Source: Bolinopsis microptera
Lineage: Eukaryota; Ctenophora; Tentaculata; Lobata; Bolinopsidae
Assembly (NCBI RefSeq): GCF_026151205.1
Contig: NC_087072.1
Location: 10,330,169 to 10,394,168 of the forward strand
Reading direction: 5' to 3'
Length of the DNA stretch: 64,000 nt
Position numbers and translations under genes: made by a program. Below, one piece after another: positions 18,613-31,900 of this stretch. Numbering within the stretch: position 1 is the first letter of the stretch; each line of letters opens with the position of its first letter. The notes beneath the pieces were generated by a model. That model had not been told where the DNA came from and did not search any database. It saw only the letters and a list, made by a program, of their open reading frames with translations.

Positions 18613-21387
18613 CTTAAACGTAATGGTAAATTTTTCTCAAAATCCTTGAATAAATGGGTAACCCCTAGTAATGTCTTTTCTAGCACTTTTAGATGTTGCA
18701 ATGGTAGAGGTTGTCTCACTTGCAACAGTTTTAATCCTGTTAATACATTTAGGAGCAGTACTTTTAATAATGATTTTATCTTTGGACATACAAATTTTAT
18801 ATTTAATTGTAAAACTAATAATGTTATTTATGTTATTACCTGTTCTACCTGTAAAAAACAATATGTTGGAGAAACAACTCAACCACTTCATAAAAGAGTC
18901 AATGGCCACAGAAATTGTGTCAAAGCCAAATCATCCACATTTTTATATGAACATTTTAATATTCCTGGTCACGTCTTCTCAGATGCTTCCATACAGATTG
19001 TAGATTATGTTGATTCTGACATGTCCACCGATGTCAAAAATGATTTACTTCTCCTGGAGGATTACTGGATAGAGAAGCTTGGGACAGCATTCCCTCTTGG
19101 TCTTAATGACAAGAAGAAAGGAACGGGCAACATCTCCCAAGATCGGGTTATGAATTATTTTAGTGGACAGATTGCTCGATACAAACGTGGCAGAGGGAAT
19201 GGAAAGAAGAAAGTTCAGCCTAAGAAGTCTCTGGATACCATAGAGTCTGATATTAACAGGCTGAAAGATAACATCTCTTCAGAACATTCCATATACAAAA
19301 CATTAAAATGTTATAGCTTATCAGATTTAGACACTCTCTACTCTTTGAGTCAAAATAATTCAGGATTGATTTACAACGTATGTTCCTCTTTCTGTTCAAC
19401 ATTTTCCCCCAAATACCATCAGAACAAATCTGAATCCAGTAATAGAGAATTTATAATTGTTCCATTTAATTGCAAATTCATTGATAATCTTAACCTAAAA
19501 TCTATTTTCTCTGACACTTCAGTCATTAATTTGCTTCCCATTTTGATTCAGTCTTTTACACCATTACAGATTTATTATGAGTATAATGATCCTATAAGTC
19601 TTTCTATTTGTAACTATGCTTCATTCTTAAAGAAACTTTCTATTTCTGATATTAAATCTATTTTAGGTAGTCCATGCGATTGTCACTCCTCCCCTTTCAA
19701 TTATCCTCCTCATGGACATGTAGTTACTGGTAATTTAGATATTGTTGATAATGTTGAACTTAGGGAAGTACTTTCCTACGGTTGTAAATACAGAATTCCC
19801 ACATTTAAATCTCCAGATGAGATATATATGTCAGTTACCGAAGCTGTCGATAAATTTATAAAATCAAAAAGTAGAAAGTACTGTCAAAAAGAAGTAAAGT
19901 TCAGCGATTGGAAGGAAAAAGTGTTATCAATAGTTTCCAATCGTATTGAATATTACAAGAAAAACTTTCCTGAAACATTTGAAATAAAAGAAAACACACT
20001 GGAAAAAGATGATGTTAAAAGAAGTCTTAAAATGCTGAAAAGTAAATACATTATTTGTAGTATCGACAAAGCTTCTGGTAATTTTTCATTTATTTGTAAA
20101 AAGTTTTATGTAAAAACTCTTGTCAATGAAATGGGTTTTGATCCTAATACTCTAGAATGTATAGGTAATGATACATATAAACCCTGTAGCGAAGACGAGA
20201 CTCATTATGTCAATAAAATATCTGAGAGTCTAAAGGAGAGATTTAATGTACAAGTTGAAGATAAAAACTTGCGACTAGCACGCATCTTCTGGAACCCTAA
20301 GCTTCATAAGAACCCTTACAAGGCGAGGTTCATTGCAGGTGCCCGTTTTTGCGTTACGAAACAACTTAACGTCCAAGTTAACTGTTGTCTGAAACTTTTG
20401 AGGAAATACTTCAAGAAATACTGCGAGGCAATCTACAACAACAGCGGTATAAACATGTTTTGGAGCATAGATTCCTCAAGTGAATTCTTTGAAGCTATCA
20501 AAAATAGCGATGTTTATAATATACAAGTATATGATTTTACTACTCTTTATACCAGATTAGACTTGATTGAAGTAGAGAATATGATTAATGAAGTTGTTGA
20601 TTTAATATTTTCAGACCGTAATAGATATATTTGTATTTCTAAAAGAGACAGTAATACATGTTTCTTTTCCAATAAAACCTATGATTGTCATGCCTGCTTT
20701 AGTCAAGATGACCTAAAAGAGGCTGTTAAATTTATTATTTATAACACTTATGTCGTCTTCGGTGGGATTGTATTCATACAAACCAAGGGTATTCCTATGG
20801 GTGGAAATTCAAGTTCCCCTATAGCTGATCTCACTGTTGGCAAAAAGGAATTTAATTATATGAAACGTTTACTTCAGGAAAAGAAAATGGGATTAGCAAA
20901 GATATTATCCAATAATAAACGATATGTTGACGATTTATCTATTATTAACTACCTTTACTTTCATAAATTGATTAAAGATATTTATCCTAATTCATTGGAG
21001 ATGGAGCGAGCTGGTTCCAATAATAAAATCATTAACTACCTTGATTTAAATATTAATATTTCCACAGAAGGACTAGAAATATCAGTGTATAACAAAACTG
21101 ATGATTTTAATTTTCATGTTGTATCCCTTACATTTCCTCACAGTAACATCCCAACCGAGGTTGGCTACAACGTTTTTTCAAGTCAAGTTCTTAGATATGG
21201 TAATGTTTGCACTAGATTGGATATCTTTACCTCCCATCTTCACAAAATATTCAAAATTCTATTTGATAGAGGATATAGCCGTGATAGACTGATTAAAGGC
21301 ATTAAACGTTGTCTGAGGAAATATGATAACGTTTTCAGGAAGTTCGGTATTCTAGATGACCGTAACATTATTAAAGAACTCCCCTGA
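18613..21387 (+). CDS. Penelope-like retroelement polyprotein, GIY-YIG + RT (Naiad-like order)
   Basis: A continuous frame of about 924 codons from the TGA at 18610 to the TGA at 21385. In order: a Cys-rich knuckle (CCNGRGCLTC, about 18715-18745), a GIY-YIG nuclease domain (VIYVITC, then QYVGET, KRVNGHR, and a distal LLEDYWIEKLG with Glu), a long linker, then reverse transcriptase with motif A YDFTTLY, motif B GIPMGGNSSSP and motif C RYVDD. Canonical Penelope elements carry GIY-YIG at the C-terminus; an N-terminal domain with a Cys knuckle is the permuted layout described for Naiad/Chlamys elements. There is no ATG before the nuclease domain (first in-frame ATG near 19021), so the 5' end is either truncated, spliced, or starts otherwise. 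The absence of frameshifts suggests a fairly recent copy. Confidence 0.88.
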   Translation, partial: LKRNGKFFSKSLNKWVTPSNVFSSTFRCCNGRGCLTCNSFNPVNTFRSSTFNNDFIFGHTNFIFNCKTNNVIYVITCSTCKKQYVGETTQPLHKRVNGHRNCVKAKSSTFLYEHFNIPGHVFSDASIQIVDYVDSDMSTDVKNDLLLLEDYWIEKLGTAFPLGLNDKKKGTGNISQDRVMNYFSGQIARYKRGRGNGKKKVQPKKSLDTIESDINRLKDNISSEHSIYKTLKCYSLSDLDTLYSLSQNNSGLIYNVCSSFCSTFSPKYHQNKSESSNREFIIVPFNCKFIDNLNLKSIFSDTSVINLLPILIQSFTPLQIYYEYNDPISLSICNYASFLKKLSISDIKSILGSPCDCHSSPFNYPPHGHVVTGNLDIVDNVELREVLSYGCKYRIPTFKSPDEIYMSVTEAVDKFIKSKSRKYCQKEVKFSDWKEKVLSIVSNRIEYYKKNFPETFEIKENTLEKDDVKRSLKMLKSKYIICSIDKASGNFSFICKKFYVKTLVNEMGFDPNTLECIGNDTYKPCSEDETHYVNKISESLKERFNVQVEDKNLRLARIFWNPKLHKNPYKARFIAGARFCVTKQLNVQVNCCLKLLRKYFKKYCEAIYNNSGINMFWSIDSSSEFFEAIKNSDVYNIQVYDFTTLYTRLDLIEVENMINEVVDLIFSDRNRYICISKRDSNTCFFSNKTYDCHACFSQDDLKEAVKFIIYNTYVVFGGIVFIQTKGIPMGGNSSSPIADLTVGKKEFNYMKRLLQEKKMGLAKILSNNKRYVDDLSIINYLYFHKLIKDIYPNSLEMERAGSNNKIINYLDLNINISTEGLEISVYNKTDDFNFHVVSLTFPHSNIPTEVGYNVFSSQVLRYGNVCTRLDIFTSHLHKIFKILFDRGYSRDRLIKGIKRCLRKYDNVFRKFGILDDRNIIKELP

Positions 21388-22010
21388 TATCTTTTGACTT
21401 ATTGAAACACGGGTACTAACTCTGCTAAACTGAACAAATTCTGAAACTTAGGTGAATAAGTGTACAACGTGCTAAACCGAAGTTCAGACTGACCAGTGAA
21501 AATGGGCGAGCGTACCAAGTGTCATTTTAATTAGAAGTTTTAGTCAGTGATTTATTATTGAAGCTTGTAATTACAATATCTAATGCTCCTATAAATACTT
21601 TAATTAATTGTTTGTCCCGTTATTCTTTTTCCTTCCTCTTTTCCTTGTCATCCCCTTATGTTTTAAGATTCTTGCTATAAATGGCTACAGCTAACACTAT
21701 TAATGCTAAGTACCAAACAACAAGTGGGAGGTGGATCGTTGGTACCATTAAATCGATTTAACACCGCAATTCCAGTCGCAAGCCTGGGACCACTACTAGC
21801 ATAGTCACAACATCTACAAAGCTGCCATATAGCCTGACTGACAATTTTCTCGACTGACTGACAATGTTTCTTCTTTTTCCCCATTTAGAATACAAAGATT
21901 AGTACATTTTAGCTTATGATTAATATTATATTTTTACCTATAGTTTACTTAGATTTAAAAACTTTGCCTTTCATAAATGAAAATTATTGCAATATTTACT
22001 TCCAAATAAC

Positions 22011-22275
22011 GGTCACAATCTCACAAAATAAACAAACGATAACCTATCTGATTTCTGTTCAACATGTAATGCTGTTACATCAGATAAGATTAATACTTTC
22101 ATTTACTTCGATTAACTCCGGTGACCGGTATGAATTACCATTACTGATGTGGAGTACGTTATTCTTGAAATTTTGCCGCCTCCACAGTATAATCAAACCA
22201 TTACACTCACTGCCCTACCACTTTATACAATCTATAAAATATTCAAATAAAATGACTTTCAGCCAATTTCATGAC
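22011..22275 (+). repeat. Diverged direct repeat, copy 1
   Basis: Shares a nearly identical block (cacaatctcac... aataaacaaacgataac... tctgatttctgt) with 24196-24400 and continues with weaker similarity for about 200 bp. Probably an uncharacterised interspersed element. Confidence 0.65.
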
Positions 22276-24195
22276 ACTAAAATGTACATCATGTATCAGA
22301 TATCAGATTTCAGATCTAAAACATTAATAAGTTTGTGACCCTATGTAGGACCCCGTAGGAACTCATTGCATTAAAGGGATGTATTTTCAGAGATAAAACG
22401 TTATACTTTACTCAAAACACCCAGCTATCATGGTTTTAACACGAGACTTGAAGTGTTAGTACCGTACTAGTAGTAGTATAAAGTATTAGTACCGGGTCCC
22501 ATCTTCATTAAACCACACGGCACACTGGCGACTCCTCGTGGTATACGAGGTATAACGGTATATTCCTCAGAAGGCACCCAACATGGCAGTTTATAGTTCT
22601 TGTTTCAATGTGGTGGTGCCCCAAAGGGACGGAAAGGAGCCGGTAAGACTGGTAATGTGCTGAAATATCATGTAAAAATTAGACCCCGTACAATAAAGAG
22701 TAATCAACTCTCTTTCTCTCCCCTTTTTCCCACTACAGTTCAAACCCAGTTAACTGGAGATGTGAGTCACACTACCACTCTAACTACTCGTCTCCAGGCT
22801 CTGTAAACCAGCCAACTTCTTTATGAGCAAGGAAAACCGTACCATTAGTAGCTTTATTGCTCCGTCAGACAGATGTTGCTGTGTTTTACCCTCATTAAGA
22901 GAAGTGAGAGGAGCTCTCCCAAGCCCAGCCCCGCCACTCTAGACAAACTACATTTTCATTTTTCTGGACTAAATTTTTCAGGATAATGACCCCCGATCCG
23001 AATTGGCCGGAGACTCGGAACTCGTGTTTGAGTAATTCGTCCAGCCTGGTACTACGTAATATAGAGGTTAATAACTAGTGGACCTTGCAGATTTGTGGTG
23101 TTAAAGCTTCTTAATTAGCCATACTAAAACAATGAATTAGTTAATCTCTTTGTAGACCGGTGGGAAAACAATGACAACATTTACACGGCGAGGTACCATA
23201 ATTTCGGAGAATTGCATCATTTTAAAGAGTCTCACAGCTCTGAGAGGTGCACATCATTAATAACACACGATCAGCATGATGGCTGTTTCATCTCAATCAC
23301 ATCACATTATTGAAGGAGAATCATCGTTACATGTTGAGCACCTTTGTCCCCGGCGCTATTGATTACCATTATAACAATAACATAGTAACATAGTGACTTC
23401 AAAGCTTTCAAACTTTCAAATCAAATCTATACACCTGCAATTATAAGAGCCCTTTACACTTAATGCGGAACTTTGTTCATTGTTAATCTTACAATTTAAC
23501 AAAGAGTGCACTTGCAAACTCGGGACACCAGGACTTCTATCACTTCAAATTTTCGCCCTAATAGTTATAATGAGGTAGCATTGGAGCACGGTATAAAGCC
23601 TGCCTCAAAGATATATTTATCCGAAAGGTAATCAACCAGGGTCATTAAACATGAATACGTAAAGATAAAATAATCTTGATCAGTTCAGGAAGTAATTCTC
23701 TGAAACAATGGACACTGGACACGTGGTGTAGGTTAAGAAGATAGCCGATATTTAATCAGTTTACTTAAAAGACGGCACGTGCAGCCTAATTCCCAAAGAC
23801 TTATTAAATTTGGGTAAACTTTACTTATTGGAGTTTGACACCTAGACACTGATAATTGATAATGTCTCTTTTGATTTGCACCATGTACCTTATCGGATGT
23901 GTCATTGTACTTGCAAATTAGGTCGTGGGAGTGAAGTTATAATTGGGAAATCTACTTAATTGTACGTGACCAAAAACTACATAAGATCAGATAAATTATT
24001 AAATTTGATCATATCAATTATTCAATTTTGGAGGGTTCCAGGAATGGTTGTGATATTTCTTACCTAAAACACCGCTTTGTACCAACCATATCACGACTAC
24101 TAAATATAATCATCCTAACGCATTATTTTAAAAACCATGCTTTTAATAGATTAAAAGTTATAAAACGTGAGAGTTACATTAACCTACAGAATACT

Positions 24196-24400
24196 GGGCA
24201 CAATCTCACACAAAATAAACAAACGATAACCTATCTGATTTCTGTCCGATATAGGTTACATCAGATTAGGCTCATTTTCATTATTTGATTTACCCCGGTA
24301 GGGATTATCATTAGTTACACTTACAGCACTTTAATACCGGATACATTATTCTTGCAATTTTTGCAGTATCCGCAGTATATTCGTCCCACTTCATTAATGG
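24196..24400 (+). repeat. Diverged direct repeat, copy 2
   Basis: Second copy of the block at 22011-22275, same orientation, about 2.2 kb away. It also shares the later cattattcttg...tttgc and cagtat motifs in the same order. Confidence 0.65.
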
Positions 24401-25616
24401 AATGAAATAACGGTAATTCAAGGGCCGTTCTATTTTAGGAGGTTACTCAGACTTAAAGCCTAAGCTCTCGCTAAATTCCAGTCAGGTACAGGAAATGATG
24501 GCACACATTATAATTTTTTTCTACTCAAAAAGTTATTTGTTCCTCTGAATATTACATTTGCAACCCGGGGTTTTAAACAATGAAAATGCGTGGCTAAATG
24601 AAATTGATTACTGTAATAATGTATTGATATATTTACAAAACATAATCATCAGATATTTTGAGATTTAAAACAGCCTGAAACGACCTTAAAAAGCAGGCTC
24701 GTATAACAATGATTATTATAAAATGATTAGCTGTAATTATCAGTAATTGACAGTAATTCTGGCTTTTGAAATACAGATCAAGAAGCATGTGTATGTATAT
24801 TATTATGATCGAGGGGATGCTTTCATCCGATTATTAATAAAAGGGAACCGATTTAAAATGATAATAATCAACAACTACCTACATAATCAACACAATGTTC
24901 CGTGTTGTCAAATCCTCGATAAGATCAGAGGATGGCAACCAATCATATCAATGCATATAAATAGGTATGAAATACTGCCGTACAAATAGAACCAAATTAA
25001 AAACAAAAATGATCGCCAATAAACATACAAATTTGTGCTAAAGCTTGAATTCTGGTGCCCGTATATTATATGAAAATTGTATTTATAAACGATGCGTCCA
25101 ATTGGTTTTAACCAAAACGGTAATAATTTTGAGCAAGATTGTCTAGAAACGAAAAAATGCATCATCAGAAGACTAGCATTAAAGGAAATTATCAAAATCT
25201 GACCTGGAAAAATTGATACAAAACAAATTTAATATCGTAACATAATAAACTATACTGTTGACCGTATCGTAAGAAAGCTAAAACGTAATATTATGATAAA
25301 TGATAATGGTAATCAGGTATTGAACACGTATTACTCAATATTATAAACAAACAAAAATCAACTACCCATTTCACAACATTGCACTACTAATATGATTACT
25401 TCAACAAGCTGCATTTTATAAATACTACTGCTTATCATTGAGTTGTGCAGAATTATTGGCAAGGCTGAAAAGAGAGCGAGAAATTCAAGCTTGGCGATGG
25501 CCACACTGAAAAATAAAACTGAGCAAAGTTTATAATCATCTTATTAATATTCAACACCTTACCGATATACGTTTCTATATCATGCACCTAAAATATTTCC
25601 GTCCAGTGTACTTCAG

Positions 25617-25622
25617 TTTATT
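25617..25622 (-). promoter_or_regulatory. Candidate poly(A) signal of CYRI
   Basis: AATAAA on the - strand about 220 nt downstream of the CYRI stop codon. Not confirmed by a transcript. Confidence 0.35.
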
Positions 25623-25841
25623 CAACATTTCTCCACGCTTCCTTCAAAAATAATTTTCATTGCAGTAAGAAACATCATTCCATCAAATTATATGCAGGAT
25701 TGGTGCTCTACGAGCTGCTTCCATCATGTGGTAAAACTATAAGTTTTTATGTCCGTGTAATTCAGGAGGAAGAACAATAAAAATGCAAGGAATTCTGTTG
25801 AAAGTTCTGGAGTATGCTAAATGTAATTATAGTTGCGCTAA

Positions 25842-25908
25842 CTATTCGGCTAACAGTTTTTTAACGACTGATGGAGTTTCTTCATCGTTCGCGTGGACAG
25901 TAGAATAC
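25842..25908 (-). CDS. CYRI coding exon 11 (last)
   Basis: Acceptor cttatttcag; begins by completing the Arg codon of exon 10, reads [10 protein letters not shown], ends at TAG 25842-25844. Confidence 0.93.
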
Positions 25909-28900
25909 CTGAAATAAGAAAACAAATATTAGGATGAGATATTAAAGTTACAAAGTAAATTGTTTTCACACAATAATGGTAACGATATAGAACACTAGAT
26001 CAGATAAATGCTTCACTTTCAGTACGTATGAGTACGTGACGACTCTCTCCACTACCAATAACAATGAAAATATGCAACGATCAGTATGACAGTATGAGAC
26101 ACCGCATAATATTTAGCATAAAGTATAAGCTAGACGACACACATTAAGTACCGTCTAGATAGGGTCTAGCGAGACTGTTCTAGGTAATGCATTCCTCAAA
26201 ATAGTTCATTAGTAGTATTGAATAGCTAGTGAAATTGAGGGCGTGATATGTGAGTCTAACACAACTGTATAAATACGGGATTTAACTATATCTTCGAGAT
26301 TATTCCATTATATTGAACACCACGATGACAATGTATTTACATTTTACATGCTGTTATACTGAAATACCAACGACAAAAGCTGAACATTTGTAACTGAACG
26401 AAGGTGTTTATTTTTTCACAGAAGTTACATATTTTTCAACATTAAAAGGTCGGTTATTACAATTCAATTATCACATGATAGACCTCTCAATGGTCGAGCT
26501 GCTGGTCGATATCGTAAGTAGCCCACTTTGATAGGGTTGGTATGGATAGGAGAAACCTGTAGGAACTAGTCGTGAGACTTGAGCCATCCTTGTAATACCA
26601 TTCATCGGACTTGAAGTTGAGGGGTGAAGCGTAAACTTCGTGGTGTATTATTATTTATTTGTCATTGTTACCCTCTAGTTCCATGGGCAAATTTTCACTA
26701 TAATATTTCACTCAAATAAAATATGTTCGATTTTTTGGCTCTCTCTCTTTTCAATTTCGCTGTATTATTTGAACTAAAAAATTCGTGAACGTGTTGACAT
26801 ATGAAAATTTTGTAACTCAAATAATATAGTTGCTGCGGTCATAATCGATATTATAATTGCATTTTGTCGTCCCGCACTCAAATTTATAGGATCAACTAAA
26901 TCGACAGTCCTCCTCCTGACCTGGCCAGACACAACCAATACGCGTACATCGATTACTGCGTGCAAATTATTTGGCCGTGGAACAGGTTGCCCGTATTTTA
27001 TTTGGCGAATAAAAATTGTGCAATTTTATTTTCCTCGATTAATTGCCAGTGGAACTAGATAAATATTGAGCACGTTCTTTCACAACCACAGAATAACGTG
27101 TAAGTGTACGTGTCCTAAATCCCTAATCGTCCTATAATTTTCGAAATCGAATTGTATTTGTAGCTTAGCCTTAGGGTCAAGATCGGTATTTCCCGCAATC
27201 AATCAACGAATGAGTTTCAAAAATCGTGTAGGGGTGTGGGGGTTGTGAGGACCCAACTAGTAGTGAATATACTAGTCCCTGCATAGAGGAAAGAATAATT
27301 TACGGACCACTATCAAAAGATTTATTTTTAAATAAGAGGCATACCAAAAGGATCACATGAGTTAATACCATACGGTAGTTCTGAGTTTTTGGATAAGGAG
27401 ATGTTCATTAACTTCTAAATTACTAGGACTAGAATATTTAAGGATAAAAACGTTATATGAAGTATTAAAATCAGATCTATTAGAAAGTTTATGTTGGTCT
27501 ACAAGGTTAGCTGCTAAACTATAAGTATCATCAAATTGTGCCTTAGAGAAGGTTAAACTTTTTAGGTTTATTCCGTATGGAATTTACGTCAGGCTCCCGC
27601 GCAAAGTTCGCGCGAAAAGTTATGATTTTCCCACAATGAAGAGTTTTTGAATCCCATTAGAACTCAGAAGCACGAGAAGCAATGTTGCGCGAGATTATGT
27701 CAGACTCGCTGGCGTCAAGACGGGAGGCGCCAGACAGACTGGCGCCAGCTAACTTCCAGTGTCATCACATGCGTGCGCGAAACAAGGCCGCGCCATAAAA
27801 TTAAACTTTTGAAGTTAAAATAGTCGTCGTGTTAAGATTAACCTTGTCAAGTGGACTGTCTCAGTTATGTGGCATTGTTTATACATTGTTATAATTACAA
27901 CAAGATGATCAAGGTCGGTATATAAATATTATAGTACATTTTTCTTCTATTAATGTCATGTATGAGATCATGTGGGACGAGTTCTGTAAAATCCTATTTG
28001 AGAAACCTAACACGGGTCTGTAACTCTAAATTCCGTCGAAACCTCAAGTTTTGGTTTTGATAAATTAGTAAGGCCCAGTCGGGCTTAACGACAGAAAATA
28101 CTCAGAGCTCTACTCAGTACTTCACACTCGACGTGGCTGAAGTTTCAAACCTCCCAAACCTAGTCTGGTTCCATGCCCCAGAAAATCATGCCCACAAATC
28201 TCACGGTGAAATATTTGTGGCCCTCAGACAATCAGCGGGGTGAGTAGCGGTAGGACTCTCCCACAGCGCCCACAACCGCGAACTGAGGGATAGCCCCGGT
28301 TCAGGTGTTTTGATTGTGGTGGACGTGTCTGAGACAGGTGCAGACATTTGAACTAATGACACCGCGGCCCTCGGTCTCTTTTATTAGAACACCATATATC
28401 ACAAGTCACGACCAGTGACCACTCATCATGAGCTGATCTCAATCCGTCAGTCCGCAGTCGGAAGCATTTAGTAATAGAATTAAAGAAATATGTATCGTAC
28501 TGTCTTAAGTCATCCTTGTCAATGATTGTTGCGTTATAGATTGTAATAACAAGTAACAAACATGGCAACAGTCATGACAAGCTTGCTCACTAAGGATTAA
28601 AAGAGTAAATTAAAGAAAAAGGACAATATATTCCGCGGTATTTGAAACCATTCGTACCTCAGAGCGTTTAAGAGAGTTTCCACAGTGTTAGGGGGCTGAT
28701 CTTTCAGCAATTTAATAGAACTCTTGATCTGCGGGAGGATATTGTCTCATCACTATTTAATCGATTGAAAACAATGATTGGTGGAACTTTATTATAACGT
28801 TTAGAGATTGAATGGCAAAGGACCATAGTTTCCTGAACCGTCTGCAAGTTTGCAGCTACAATACAATCCCGCATACTACATTTATCTAGAGATCTGCCGC

Positions 28901-31900
28901 ATGAAAATGCCATGATGAAATGATCCTGCTCCTGAGCCAATACGGCAGACACGTTTCATGAATCACAAGGTCGTGAGTTCCTTTAATTGACTTACATCGA
29001 TGTTAGATTTCCTGTAAAACGCCCCGACAGGATGAACGTGGTCGTATAGGATGATCGCCCCGACCATCACCCTCAACACGAACAGGGTCGTCTCCTTCTG
29101 CTGAAACCTGGCTACTATCTGACTGAAATTATGGAAATTGTATAAAAACCTGAGAATTACCGCTGTACCAACTGGGCACTACATTCCCGATATTAAAAAA
29201 CCCATATTTTTGGATTTACAGGGCACATTGTTGCCAGCGCTGTTTGCATTTTAAATGACGCATAGTTGCACCGCCTAGAAACAGGAAGGTTGCAAAATCT
29301 TAACAAATGTGCAACTTGTGCAGATATTTAGCAAGTTTTCACACTTTATACCATCTGTTACACTTCTTACACACCACACCCTTATAATACACTGCTTCAA
29401 CAATTAACATTGAATTTGATCAAGCTTTCGAATAGAGTTGTAACACTATTGCGCAATTACAGCTGGTCATTACCGGTCTATAGTACTATAGTACTATAGT
29501 TGCTGGTTGCATAAATTCGAAGGGGTCACCATAATTATTGTAAACTTGGGGTGGTCCCAACTGGTAATTATATGTTATAGCATTGTTCGCAATAGAATGG
29601 ATGATCAACTTGTTTTCAAAATAAAGAGAACAATCAAAAAATGATTCAGGTTTTAGTTTTGTGGCGACAGTTCAAATACTGTTTGTCACTAACTGAAGAT
29701 GTATTGTGTACTATATGAGGGCGTTTCCTTAGGGGATTTTTTGAATGATATGATTAGTAGGATGGCGAATTATATTTAGAACGAGTACTGAGTCCGGACG
29801 GATTATTGGCAAATTGCTCACTTAGGAGAGGCATATTGAGAATTCCTGACAATGTCAATAGTCGATAGTATTTTCTAATAAACCGATATAACGCGAAATT
29901 GTCTTATAATAAGATGCAATGAAACTATCGGACCACGATCCTCCTCAAAGCAGGGCCGATCCTTTGACTAAAATTAGAAAGGAGTGATCTACCCATGTAG
30001 TTATCTATTAAGACGTCGAGGTTTCTTTTCCTGGTGCAAATCCCATTATCCACTGTAATGTGGGAGTACTCAGTACAGGCGAATATTTTACTACCTGGCA
30101 GCTGCCTAGTAGCAACGAGTTAAAATGGAAAACGTTACATTTGTCATAGACGGCGCGCGCGAAAACATTTGAGCAATACCCACGCTAAAATTTGTGCAGC
30201 CACTGTGACATAAAGTTAACAAGTAAAGCCGCGCGCAGCCTCGAATCTTTCACAACATCTAGTCCAGGGACCTTCTAATACTAAGAAGTTCCATCGAACA
30301 GCTCGGGAATTCCTGGCTAGTGCAAAAAACGAGTGATTTGTGGGTCATTCTACAGTTAGTCATCGAAACTATGAGACACCAATTTACAATGGTGAGATAT
30401 CTGATTCATTAGGCGCGTTTTTCAGTTCAAAGCTTTTTACACTTTACAAGGTTTCAGTGGCTAGTTAAATGAACTGTGAAGTATTATAGGAATTTGACAA
30501 ATCACAGGAAAATTAACTTACGGATCTTCAATCATACATCTGCACAAGTTAGCCATAGTACTGAATATGTCCGTTGTGTTCTCTAGGGGCAACGCTTGAT
30601 TCTGAAACGGAGAATTATTACTTGACAGTTGTGAGTCGAATTTGTAGAAAAAATCCGCGGGAGATTTGTAAACAGCCTCTTGGCACCGCTGCTAATCAAC
30701 AACAGTAACTTATAGCTGACAAATCACAGAAACCTTTTTAACAAAGGAAGTGACAGAGTTGGATAGCATCTTGAGCATGGGGGTAGGGTACGCGTAGAAC
30801 ATACTCATCCTGTTCGCTACCTCATTGCTCACTTCGTGCTCTTCAGCCTGTAAGGAAACACCATTATATTAAACAATGCGATGAAATCAACATTCAGGGA
30901 ACGCTATATTCTATTCAATTATAAAAGGATTATGTTTCAAAACAGATTTTAAATGTGTCCTATAATGCAGGCTCAGTGGGAAATAAAATGTATGTGGTCT
31001 ACACTCTACAGGTTGGGTACCATAGTTTTAAAATCAGTGTGATACGGAGTGAGGAGTCAAAATACAGAAGTAAGATTAGGGTTAATTGAGTCGGAAGAAA
31101 GTAGGTATTACAAATGACATTCTAGAGGGGATAAATTATGATGCGAAATTTAAAAAAAGTTTAAAAAGGTAGATTGTTTTCTATTCTCTTCAGTGCCCAT
31201 GACAAGCAGGCATGGATTCGGTGGTAATATTTTTGGCGGGGGCCACACCTGACAAGCTGTTTTAAAAAAAGTTGATCAAACTGGCGACGTCCGTGTCTCA
31301 CAACTTGTGGTTAGTAAATTTTTAATGATATGAATAAGGAAGCAAGCAATGTGGGATTCTGAGCAACTCACACTGTTCTATTTGTGCATATGCAGATCTA
31401 ATTTCCACCATGGATATTGTTGTCGTGGGCTCATGTCCGCACATACACTGAAATCCAGATATCCACGCTTGAAAAACTAAAATGGTATATCACGAATCTC
31501 TTTAGCTCTTTTAAAGAACATACGAGATGCAATTCAAATTGGTTTCGAAGCCTACTGCCGGTCATAGCGTTGGCCTTGCGTTCAGGAAATCATTTCACTT
31601 GTAGAGTATATTTTAATAAACCTAAGGTTTGGCATAATTGACATTTTACAGGTGTTATTGACGCCCAAGTGTAGTATTGATCGGCTGTTAGATTAAAATT
31701 TCCCCAGAATTGCCGGCAATAAGATCTGTTGTTCCGCGGAAGTATAATATGCTGACGATAAGAGTATACTCACAGAATTTAACAAATCGCTCGCACTGTG
31801 TTATGTCATCACTCATCATGTATTATTAAAAAAGCTTAACATTGAGTTAGACACTGAGACCAGTTGCGCCCAACACGGAAAGAACACATTATGAATATCA

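Larger units (their letters stand above)
21388..25616. other. Interval between the retroelement and the CYRI 3' end
   Basis: AT-rich, no gene recognised. It contains the retroelement 3' flank and a diverged direct repeat (annotated separately). Frames up to 140 codons at 21916-22338 fall inside that repeat and show no domain. Confidence 0.5.
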
